This document shows positions 1 to 5,783 of a stretch of DNA of 6,416 nt, one piece after another. The stretch is from an uncultured Treponema sp. (GTDB lineage Bacteria; Spirochaetota; Spirochaetia; Treponematales; Treponemataceae), in assembly GCA_937900125.1 (NCBI GenBank), contig CALCEK010000197.1, forward strand, positions 1 through 6,416, read 5' to 3'. Numbering within the stretch: the stretch's first letter is position 1; each line of letters begins with the position of its first letter. The notes beneath the pieces were generated by a model. The model was given only the letters and a program-made list of their open reading frames with translations, had not been told where the DNA came from and made no database searches. The position numbers were made by a program, and so were the translations under genes.

Positions 1-29
1 TTTATCTTAAAATTTTAGACAAAATCTTG

Positions 30-500
30 ATGAAAGATTCAATAGAAATCCTAAACTATTTAAAAGAAGTAAATGGATTGGAAGAAAAATATAAAAGTCT
101 TCAAGCTGAGATGGAAGAAAAATATAAAAGTCTTCAAGCTGAGTTGGAGTCTAAATATCAATTAGACAAATTCCTCCTGGATAAAAAATACAAAAATAGC
201 ATTTTGGGTTGGAATGCTCAAAAGAACATTATTAGCAAATATTTAATAGAAAAAGATGAGGAAAAAATAAAAATAATAAATAAGATGGAAAAGGAAAGAG
301 AACAAATCAAAGATAAAAAAGCACTTGAAAATCTAGAAAAAGACCTTAAGGTAGCCAAAGATGAACTAAAGGAAATCAGAACTTTAAGGAAAATATTCGC
401 TTTAAAAAATGAAGCTCTAAAAAAGGGAAAGGAAGGACAGAATGCTTTTAGAAGTGATGCTTTTGCAAATAATGGCGGAAATATTCATGATAATAAATAA
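30..500 (+). CDS. Hypothetical coiled-coil protein, probably 5'-partial
   Basis: I do not recognise this protein. From the ATG at 30 it has 156 residues, very rich in Lys, Glu and Leu, with no signal peptide or membrane segment, and almost all of it looks helical and coiled-coil. Residues about 17-38 hold two copies of an 11-residue unit (L/M-EEKYKSLQAE) and a degenerate third; residues about 70-130 are a second charged helix. The tail (about 136-156) is Asn/Gly-rich and probably disordered. No convincing Shine-Dalgarno precedes 30 (or the TTG at 27), and the same frame is open back to position 3 (YLKILDKIL upstream), so the true start probably lies outside the window. It is much more AT-rich than the genes to its right and converges on the transporter gene ending at 542. 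A structural, phage or mobile-element role is possible but unsupported. Confidence 0.6.
   Translation: MKDSIEILNYLKEVNGLEEKYKSLQAEMEEKYKSLQAELESKYQLDKFLLDKKYKNSILGWNAQKNIISKYLIEKDEEKIKIINKMEKEREQIKDKKALENLEKDLKVAKDELKEIRTLRKIFALKNEALKKGKEGQNAFRSDAFANNGGNIHDNK
78..143 (+). repeat. Two 33-bp tandem repeats inside the coiled-coil gene
   Basis: Bases 81-110 and 114-143 are identical over 30 bp; the two 33-bp units (78-110 and 111-143) differ only in their first base (TTG versus ATG). Each encodes 11 residues, and the following codons (LESKYQLDKFL) look like a diverged third copy. Eleven residues is a hendecad, a period compatible with a continuous coiled coil, so gain or loss of units would keep both frame and structure. 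The exact match suggests a recent duplication. Confidence 0.85.
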
Positions 501-541
501 TTATTACTAATTTAATTTATTTGATTCTTTGTGATTTCTTT

Positions 542-1024
542 CTAATAAACTTCTTTAATTTTAAATAAATCCACAAAACTTAAAGTTTCCTTAAATTGCG
601 GAATATTTAAAAGGGTCAGAAAAAAAACGTTCACAAGCGCAATCAAAACCATTCCCGCAGTTGCAGGGCGCACAGTAGAAAATGCCGCCTGAACTCCCGC
701 TTTTTTTTGGAAATCGGTAAAAAAGCGCGAAATTAGCATAATTATAATTAGCGAAGGTAAAACTTCCCCAATGGTTGTTACAATTCCCCCTATAGGTCCG
801 TATAGTTCTACGCCGCAATACGTTGCAAGATTTATTCCTATCGGACCTGGAGTGCTTTCGCTAATGGCAAGCATTGTGTAAAATTTTTCCGAAGACAAAA
901 GTGCGTAGCGTTCAACTAAAATCTGTTGCATAAAAGTTGCCGCAACAAGTCCTCCGCCAATCGCAAAAAGTCCAACGTAAAAAAATATGGCGAAAAGTTT
1001 TAAAAGCCCCAGTAAACCTGTCAT
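542..1024 (-). CDS. chrA: CHR-family (chromate-type) transporter, distal subunit, C-terminally short
   Basis: A membrane protein of the short-chain CHR family, in which two half-size proteins encoded side by side are thought to form one transporter for chromate or a related anion. The family signatures are visible: FAIGGGLVAA at residues 20-29 and ESTPGPIGINLATYCGVE at 56-73, with hydrophobic segments near 8-30, 78-100 and 120-140. At 160 residues it is shorter than the usual 180-200. It ends at FKIKEVY where homologues normally continue into further membrane helices, and no other frame below 542 encodes such helices, so the gene looks cut at its 3' end. The ATG at 1024 overlaps the stop of the upstream partner (ATGA) and has GAGG seven bases before it. 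Family assignment is firm; substrate and activity are not. Confidence 0.85.
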   Translation of the reverse strand: MTGLLGLLKLFAIFFYVGLFAIGGGLVAATFMQQILVERYALLSSEKFYTMLAISESTPGPIGINLATYCGVELYGPIGGIVTTIGEVLPSLIIIMLISRFFTDFQKKAGVQAAFSTVRPATAGMVLIALVNVFFLTLLNIPQFKETLSFVDLFKIKEVY

Positions 1025-1590
1025 TTTTTGTCCTCGGTTGCATTTATTTTCTTAAGATTTCCTGAAAAATACGCAATTCCTATTCCACACAAAGCGGAAA
1101 GTAAAATTACAATTACTGAAGGAATCCTTAAAAAGTAAATTCCACAAAACGAAAAAATGTAAAAAATCAGAGCCCACCAATTTTTTATGGATTTTTTTGC
1201 AAAATTTATAACGGAATAAGTTAAAAGAGCTGTTACCGCCACATTTATTCCCTTTAAAGCCTTTTGAATCCAAATTATATCTTGAAAATTTGAAATAAAA
1301 AGCGAAATGATTGTAATTACAATGATTGAAGGGCTTACTATTCCCGCAGTTGCAAAAATTCCCCCAACAATGCCCCGCCTTTTGTACCCCACAAAAGTTG
1401 AAACATTTACCGCGATAACACCAGGTGTCACCTGAGAAATTGCATAATAATCGAGCAAATCTTCAGGACTTGTCCAGTGCCGTTTGTTTGCCAATTCTTT
1501 TTCAAGAAGCGGAAACATTGCGTATCCGCCCCCAAATGTAATTGCCCCAATTTTAAAAAATGTTAAATAAAGGTCAAAAAGTTCCTTCAT
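1021..1590 (-). CDS. chrA: CHR-family (chromate-type) transporter, proximal subunit
   Basis: This is the first half-size CHR protein of the pair, 189 residues, a normal length for the short-chain form. The N-terminal signature FGGGYAMFPLLEKEL (residues 19-33) and the QVTPGVIAVNVSTFVGYK motif (53-70) are intact. Hydrophobic segments lie around 77-100, 112-131, 138-155 and 157-175, followed by a short charged tail (KKINATEDKK). CHR proteins export chromate or import sulfate-like anions; chromate itself is not shown here. The ATG at 1590 overlaps the malQ stop as ATGA, with AAGGA directly against it and a second AGGA eleven bases upstream, so translation probably depends on ribosomes finishing malQ. 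The stop (1023-1021) in turn overlaps the next transporter's start. A CHR pair in one operon with an amylomaltase is an odd pairing. Confidence 0.92.
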   Translation of the reverse strand: MKELFDLYLTFFKIGAITFGGGYAMFPLLEKELANKRHWTSPEDLLDYYAISQVTPGVIAVNVSTFVGYKRRGIVGGIFATAGIVSPSIIVITIISLFISNFQDIIWIQKALKGINVAVTALLTYSVINFAKKSIKNWWALIFYIFSFCGIYFLRIPSVIVILLSALCGIGIAYFSGNLKKINATEDKK

Positions 1591-3179
1591 TCCTTATTTT
1601 TTCCTAAAAAAACATTTTGATTTCGTCCGTACAATTCAGAAAGTTCAGAAAGGAATTTTGCGCCGTTTGAATCAAGCAAATTGCCTTCCATTCGCCACGT
1701 CCAGTTTGTTCCCGTTGTAGAAGGAAGATTTATGCGCCCCTCAGTTCCGATTCCATAAATGTCTTGTAGCGGAATAATGCAAGTGTCCGCAATAGAAGAA
1801 AATGCAAGTTTTACAAACGATTTTACCAAATCTTGAACATTAGCATTTTTATCTAAGCCCAAATAGCGTTTTGCGTTTTTGCGCATTGTTTCGGAACAAG
1901 ATGTAAAATACCCTGCGGTAGTATCATTATCGTGAGTTCCTGTGTAAACCACCACATTTGAAGTTTTAAAATTATGCGGCAAATCTTTTGAAGAAGCACT
2001 TTCCACATTCCACTTATTTTCGTTAAATGCAAATTGCAAAATCTTCATTCCAGGGAATCCGCAACTATCGCGCAAAGATTCAACTTCGGGCGTAATCACA
2101 CCCAAATCTTCCGCAATAATTGGAAGATTTCCAAGCCGTTTTTTTATTTCGTCAAAAAGTGCCTTATCAGGTCCCTTTGTCCACTCACCTTTAATTGCGT
2201 TCGGCGAGCCGTATGGAATTTTCCAATAAGCTTCAAAACCTCTAAAGTGGTCAATTCGAACAATGTCAACAAGGCGCAACATTCCGCGGATTCGCTCCAC
2301 CCACCAAGAATAATTGTCTGCCTTTAAAGCTTCCCAATCGTAAAGCGGATTTCCCCACAACTGCCCCGTTGCACTAAAGTAGTCAGGCGGAACTCCTGCA
2401 CAAGCTGTTTGCAAAAGCGTTTCGGAATCAAACTGAAAAAATCTGCGCTCGGCCCAAACATCCGCAGAATCAGCTGCAACAAAAATCGGAATGTCGCCAA
2501 TGATTTTTATATTAAGATTATTTACATATTTCTTGAGCTTTTGCCATTGTTCGTTAAAGAAAAACTGAATTACTTTGATTTGTTAAATATCTTGAACATG
2601 GGAAGCCTGCCACTTTGAAACAGAATTTGAATCGTGAGAAGCTAAATCTTTTGGCCAAGCTTGATTCCACATACTTTTTTCGCCAGAGATTCCTTCTTTT
2701 TGGCATTTTTCGTCGTAGAATTTTTTTATGCTTGTGTACGACGCAAAATTGTCAAGCCACACAGATTGGTCGTTTTTAAAAGCTTCGTACAAAACGCGGT
2801 CTTTGGAAGTGCAATGAGAAAGGAAATATTCCGCACATTTGTATAGCACTGGCATTTTCCACCAGACAACAGAGCCATAATCAATATTCCCAGTGGATTT
2901 TATATAGTCGGGGGGAATAACATCTTCTGCCCTCGCCCAGCCAGAATCGACTAAAAAATCAAGGTCAATTAAAAGCGGATTTCCAGCAAATGTTGAAAAA
3001 CTTGCATAGGGACTATCCCCATACCCCGTAGGGCCTAATGGCAAAACCTGCCACAAAGTTTGATGCGCACTAGCTAACCAATCGGCAAAAGCATAGGCCG
3101 CTTTTCCAAGTGTTCCAATACCAGGCGTTCCAGGTAACGATGTTATATGAAGCAAAACGCCACTTTTTCGCTCTTTCAT
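1587..3179 (-). pseudogene. malQ: 4-alpha-glucanotransferase (amylomaltase, GH77) with an in-frame stop
   Basis: MalQ transfers alpha-1,4-glucan chains between malto-oligosaccharides in the cytoplasm. The reading frame gives 530 positions, a normal family length, in one frame throughout, but codon 199 is TAA (2585-2583). The part before it (residues 1-198) has the GH77 N-terminus: LLHITSLPG, GIGTLG, WQVLPLGPTGYGDSPY and FAGNPLLIDL. The part after it has IIGDIPIFVAADSADVW, AGVPPDYFSATGQLWGNP and all three catalytic acids: Asp310 (RIDHFRG, nucleophile), Glu357 (AEDLG, acid/base) and Asp417 (GTHDND). The first fragment is therefore inactive alone, and no Shine-Dalgarno precedes the first possible restart (TTG at 2414). 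The start at 3179 is chosen over the TTG at 3200 because GAGG lies five bases before it. The rest of the protein is undamaged, so the mutation is recent, suppressed, or a sequencing error. Confidence 0.88.
2583..2585 (-). other. malQ: Premature TAA codon within malQ
   Basis: Read on the minus strand, the frame from the malQ start ends at this TAA and resumes in the same frame (QIKVIQFFFNEQW) with no missing or extra bases. It sits where homologues have the start of the E-x-x-K-x-x-Q-F-x-x-x-x-Q-W helix, so one base change from GAA (Glu), CAA (Gln) or AAA (Lys) would explain it. argG and the coiled-coil gene end with TAA, so TAA is an ordinary stop here and code reassignment is unlikely. Confidence 0.9.
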
Positions 3180-3223
3180 AAAAACCTCACAAAGTAACAA
3201 AATTTATTCTACAAATTACCTAT

Positions 3224-3252
3224 AGGATAACACAGCTTTTGCGGATTTTCAA
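3224..3252 (-). promoter_or_regulatory. Sigma-70-type promoter for the malQ-chr operon
   Basis: On the minus strand TTGAAA (3252-3247) and TATCCT (3229-3224) are separated by exactly 17 bases, a good match to the -35 and -10 consensus. Transcription would start near 3217, leaving a leader of about 38 bases. GAGG follows at 3188-3185, five bases before the malQ ATG. No operator is obvious around it. Confidence 0.6.
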
Positions 3253-3299
3253 TAAATGCTTAAAGCGGTTTAAAATGTGGATTTTTAAATGGAGGATTT

Positions 3300-3386
3300 G
3301 GGGGCGAGCGATTTTTCTAACACCGCATTTTTTCTTAGAAAAAAAATCCTAAAAAAAACAAAATGCGCATTTTCACGCTCGCCCCC
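3300..3386. terminator. Long inverted repeat between argG and malQ, possible argG terminator
   Basis: Perfect 11-bp arms GGGGGCGAGCG (3300-3310) and CGCTCGCCCCC (3376-3386) enclose 65 bases with smaller dyads: the 14-bp palindrome AAAATGCGCATTTT (3360-3373) and a T/A-rich stem centred on 3336. On the minus strand, the argG direction, runs of eight T follow the inner palindrome (3358-3351 and 3346-3339), so it could end the argG transcript, which stops 30 bases upstream. It is not a classic terminator, because the GC-rich arms are far apart and no T-run directly follows the outer stem in that direction. On the plus strand a run of eight T lies at 3394-3401. A small mobile or dispersed repeat is an alternative; I see no target-site duplication. 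Confidence 0.5.
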
Positions 3387-3415
3387 ACATACATTTTTTT
3401 TGCTACACGAAAATT

Positions 3416-4681
3416 TTATTCCGTTGGGCGTTTTTTTAATTTGCTACTATCAATTACAGCTTGCCCCTTTCCTGTTGCTTGTTCCATCATAGCACGCACT
3501 TTTAGCGGTAAACCATAAAGTGTAATAAAACCTTGCGCATCTTTGTGGTCGTACAAAGAGCCAGTTGCAAAACTTGCAATGCTTTCGTTGTACAAACTAT
3601 ATGGGCTAAAACTTCCAGCCCCACGAATTGTTCCCTTATAAAGGCGCAATTTTACCCAACCAGTAACATTTTCTTCAATTTTATCCTGAAAAGCCATAAT
3701 GCCTTCCATTAAAGTTGTAAACCATTTGCCGTCATAAATCAATTCGGCTTCGCGCAAGCTTAAAGTTTGCTTAAAATGATATGTATCACGGTCAAGGCAC
3801 AGATGGTCAAGTTGTTCGTGGGCAAACTGCAAAATCGTTCCGCCAGGAGTTTCGTATACACCACGACTTTTCATTCCAACCATACGATTTTCAACAAGGT
3901 CAACGAGCCCTACTCCGTTTCTGCCGCCAATTTCATTTAAAAGCTGAACAATCTGTAGCGGAGAAAGTTTTTTGTCATTTACAGAAACCGCCTCGCCTTT
4001 TTCAAATTCAATTTTTACATATTCGCCTTCGTCAAGAGCTTCTTCTGGGAGTTTTGTAATTTTGAGCATATTTTTCCAATTCGCTTCATTTTCAGTTTGC
4101 TCAAGCTCCAAGCCTTCGTGACTAATATGCCAAACATTTTCATCGCAACTGTAAGAACTTGCCTTTTTCATAGGAACTGGAATATTGCGTTCTTCAAGAT
4201 AGGCAATTTCGGCTTCGCGGCTATCGAGAGTCCACTTTGAATCGCGCCATGCCGCAATCACTTTAAGGTCGGGCGCAAAAGCCTTAATTGCAAGCTCAAA
4301 GCGCACTTGGTCGTTGCCCTTTCCCGTTGCTCCGTGACAAATTGCCACAGCGTTTTCTTGACGCGCATATTCTACAAGGATTTTTCCAATAAGCGGACGC
4401 GCCGTTGACGTTCCCAAAAGATATTTGTCTTCGTACAAACAATTTGCCTTTACCGCAGGCCAAACGTATTCTTTGCAGTATTCTTCGCGAGCGTCAACCA
4501 CGTAACAAGCAGCCGCTCCCGTTTTTAGTGCGCGTTCTTTAATTGTTGGCCAGTCATCGCCTTGACCTAAATCTATGCAAACCGCAATAACATCAAAATC
4601 GTAATTTTCCTTTAGCCATGGAATGATAACAGTTGTATCTAATCCACCTGAATACGCTAAAATGACCTTATCTTTTGCCAT
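3416..4681 (-). CDS. argG: Argininosuccinate synthase
   Basis: Joins citrulline and aspartate at the cost of ATP (to AMP and pyrophosphate) to give argininosuccinate, the penultimate step of arginine synthesis, in the cytoplasm. The protein has 421 residues, near the usual length of about 400. The N-terminal nucleotide-binding PP-loop AYSGGLDTT is at residues 9-17. The citrulline/ATP region YLLGTSTARPLIGK is at 87-100, HGATGKGNDQVRFE at 116-129, and SYSCDENVWHISHEG at about 176-190. The C-terminal part holds the conserved GGRNGVGLVDLVENRMVGMKSRGVYETPGG stretch of the tetramerisation and substrate region. The ATG at 4681 is preceded by AGAGG about six bases upstream and by its own promoter. 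argH is not adjacent. No key residue appears missing, so it should be functional. Confidence 0.97.
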   Translation of the reverse strand: MAKDKVILAYSGGLDTTVIIPWLKENYDFDVIAVCIDLGQGDDWPTIKERALKTGAAACYVVDAREEYCKEYVWPAVKANCLYEDKYLLGTSTARPLIGKILVEYARQENAVAICHGATGKGNDQVRFELAIKAFAPDLKVIAAWRDSKWTLDSREAEIAYLEERNIPVPMKKASSYSCDENVWHISHEGLELEQTENEANWKNMLKITKLPEEALDEGEYVKIEFEKGEAVSVNDKKLSPLQIVQLLNEIGGRNGVGLVDLVENRMVGMKSRGVYETPGGTILQFAHEQLDHLCLDRDTYHFKQTLSLREAELIYDGKWFTTLMEGIMAFQDKIEENVTGWVKLRLYKGTIRGAGSFSPYSLYNESIASFATGSLYDHKDAQGFITLYGLPLKVRAMMEQATGKGQAVIDSSKLKKRPTE

Positions 4682-4718
4682 AATCGCCTCTTAAAAAAAA
4701 ATGAAATTTTATGCAATT

Positions 4719-4747
4719 ATTATACATTTTTTGTCATAAATATGCAA
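4719..4747 (-). promoter_or_regulatory. argG promoter
   Basis: On the minus strand TTGCAT (4747-4742) and a perfect TATAAT (4724-4719) are 17 bases apart. The expected start is near 4712, giving a leader of about 30 bases that contains AGAGG ahead of the ATG at 4681. I see no clear ArgR-type box. Confidence 0.7.
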
Positions 4748-4876
4748 CACTCACCTTACACTGATTTTTAGCTTTTTACCATTTTACATAAGCAGCTTGA
4801 ACGCTAAATGGAATGCCGAGTTTTCATGCAATTGTAAAGGAAAAACTGAAATCTACCGCCCGCGCCCCGCCGTTTT

Positions 4877-5049
4877 CCGCAAAATAAGGATTTCATTTTT
4901 GGATTTTTGCTTTCTTTATGATAAGGATTTGTACTTTTTCCAAAAACAGCTCGCCTTATTTTAAGGAACTCTGACTTTCTGCTTGGGCGACATTCCTTAA
5001 AATAAGGAAACGCAATCTGAGCAAAAAATGGATTTCCTTATTTTGAGAA
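4877..5049. repeat. Repeat set A: five CCTTATTTTAAGGA-like dyads, period 37-41 bp
   Basis: Fourteen-base cores start at 4877 (CCGCAAAATAAGGA), 4914 (CTTTATGATAAGGA), 4954 (CCTTATTTTAAGGA), 4995 (CCTTAAAATAAGGA) and 5036 (CCTTATTTTGAGAA), at steps of 37, 40, 41 and 41. The copies at 4954 and 4995 are near-perfect dyads, so 4954-4967 is also the exact reverse complement of 4994-5007. The intervening 23-27 bases differ from one another. Function unknown. Confidence 0.65.
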
Positions 5050-5147
5050 ACGAGTGGCAGTTGATTTGAACGGCTTTTTTCATTTTTTCTCCTTCTGCAA
5101 GCCTTATGAAGATATTTTAAGTATTCAAAAAGGCAAAATTGTTTCAA

Positions 5148-5365
5148 TGTCACGATGACATTTTGAGAAAACGGCTCGGCGAGCGAATGTCATTTTTACA
5201 TTCGCAAAAAACGGCGGAAGCCGCAAAATGTCATTTTGACGCTTGCTCAAAACCGCTCAGGCGTGGCACGGCATTATGACATTCGGGAAAAATAGCAAAA
5301 ATGGGCAAGCGTCATTTTGACATTGGCGGAAAAGTGGCAAAGTGAGGAAATGTCATTGTGTATTT
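5148..5365. repeat. Repeat set B: six TGTCATTTTGACATT-like dyads, period 40-41 bp
   Basis: Fifteen-base cores start at 5148, 5188, 5229, 5269, 5310 and 5351, at steps of 40, 41, 40, 41 and 41. The consensus TGTCA-TTT-TGACA-TT is itself a dyad. Unit 1 pairs 7+7 bases around CGA (5146-5162), unit 2 pairs GCGAATGT with ACATTCGC (5183-5190 and 5198-5205), and units 3 and 5 pair GTCA with TGAC; units 4 and 6 are degraded. An A-rich run follows each of the first five cores at a similar offset. The cores are too short and too variable for a CRISPR repeat. Iterons, a protein-binding array or decayed dispersed repeats are possible. Confidence 0.75.
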
Positions 5366-5375
5366 TCCCGACCTA

Positions 5376-5403
5376 TTGACGATTCACCATAAAATGCTAT
5401 ATC
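5376..5403 (+). promoter_or_regulatory. Candidate promoter of the HTH/methyltransferase gene
   Basis: TTGACG (5376-5381) is followed after 16 bases by TATATC (5398-5403). It lies directly after repeat set B and directly before the dyads that precede the ATG at 5448. The -35 is good and the -10 is moderate. Confidence 0.45.
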
Positions 5404-5437
5404 CTTTGGTAAGGTTTGATAACCTTTGGCAAGGTTT
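5403..5437. promoter_or_regulatory. Candidate operator: 15-bp direct repeat with a central dyad
   Basis: CCTTTGGTAAGGTTT (5403-5417) recurs as CCTTTGGCAAGGTTT (5423-5437), 20 bases apart with one mismatch. The two copies create a perfect dyad AAGGTT-TGAT-AACCTT (5411-5426) near the predicted transcription start, flanked further out by ATTCACC (5382-5388) and GGTGAAT (5440-5446). The position suits a site at which a DNA-binding protein blocks transcription; the HTH protein made just downstream is an obvious candidate. The AAGG of 5438-5441 is the Shine-Dalgarno, six bases before the ATG. Confidence 0.55.
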
Positions 5438-5447
5438 AAGGTGAATT

Positions 5448-5717
5448 ATGGAGAATTTCGGGCAATATCTGACGGTACAGGACGCTTCTAAAAGGCTTGG
5501 CGTTTCGGTCTCAACGCTCCGCAACTGGGACAAGAGCGGGAAACTGAAATCACAGCGCAATCCTTACAACGACTACCGCATTTACAGGCAAGAGGACATC
5601 GAAGCCGTTTTGCAGACGCTCCATGCAGGGAAATCGGCAAAGCCAACCGTGCGGCTTCCCAAAAAAGACATCGGCGAGTTCACGGGCAAAGTCATTCAGG
5701 GCGACTGCCTCGAAGTT
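5448..5717 (+). pseudogene. N-terminal remnant of an HTH-DNA methyltransferase
   Basis: From the ATG at 5448 (AAGG six bases upstream) the first 57 or so residues form a MerR-like helix-turn-helix: YLTVQDASKRLGVSVSTLRNWDKSGKL, then NPYNDYRIYRQEDIEAVL. After a short linker, GKVIQGDCLEV (residues 80-90) matches the opening of many N4/N6 DNA methyltransferases, which normally continue with a leucine-rich stretch and the catalytic DPPY-type motif. Here the similarity stops at about 5717 and none of the catalytic domain follows, so the gene appears truncated. The frame stays open and runs into the ATPase frame at 5784. HTH-plus-methylase proteins belong to restriction-modification or orphan methylation systems. 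A plain MerR-type regulator is a less likely reading. If still expressed, it could act only as a DNA-binding fragment. Confidence 0.6.
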
Positions 5718-5783
5718 TCCTTTTCCCTGAGTATACTAGATACCAGACAGTTTGTTCAACAAGTGTGTTTTACGGAGGATTTT
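5718..5783 (+). promoter_or_regulatory. Upstream region of the metal ATPase, with dyads and a strong Shine-Dalgarno
   Basis: This stretch does not look coding. It has AGTATACT (5730-5737, containing a TATACT -10 candidate at 5732-5737, with no good -35 at 16-18 bases), the dyad TTGTT-C-AACAA (5752-5762), and GGAGG (5774-5778) five bases before the ATPase ATG. The dyad between a possible -10 and the Shine-Dalgarno could bind a metal-sensing repressor; which family is not decidable here. Confidence 0.45.

Larger units (their letters stand above)
4682..5447. other. Gene-free region holding two palindromic repeat sets
   Basis: No believable coding sequence occupies this 766-base gap. From left to right it holds the argG promoter and leader (to 4747), about 130 unremarkable bases with one GC-rich patch (about 4855-4873), the CCTTATTTTAAGGA repeat set, about 100 bases with no clear unit, the TGTCATTTTGACATT repeat set, and the promoter/operator of the plus-strand gene at 5448. 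A 65-codon minus-strand frame at 4956-5153 runs through the repeats and has no coding character. Confidence 0.75.

Noticed and set aside
1587..2414. The C-terminal malQ fragment as a separate gene starting at 2414
   Set aside because: The start would be TTG with no Shine-Dalgarno, and the frame extends upstream into conserved GH77 sequence as far as the TAA.
2583..2585. Programmed stop readthrough or a reassigned TAA in malQ
   Set aside because: TAA ends argG and the coiled-coil gene normally, CAA-ATC after the stop only partly resembles known readthrough contexts, and no pyrrolysine/selenocysteine-type signal applies to TAA. A mutation or sequencing error is simpler.
3300..3386. Insertion sequence or complete MITE
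   Set aside because: There is no transposase and I found no flanking target-site duplication; only the inverted arms are present.
3289..3492. Plus-strand 67-codon frame over the inverted repeat and the argG end
   Set aside because: It spans the hairpin and the antisense of argG, and has no family resemblance.
4956..5153. 65-codon minus-strand frame in the repeat region
   Set aside because: It runs through the palindromic repeats, has no recognised motif, and its composition looks intergenic.
5148..5365. CRISPR array
   Set aside because: The cores are only about 15 bases and vary between copies, the sequence between them keeps partial similarity (A-run, GC dyad) instead of being unrelated spacers, and no cas gene is present.
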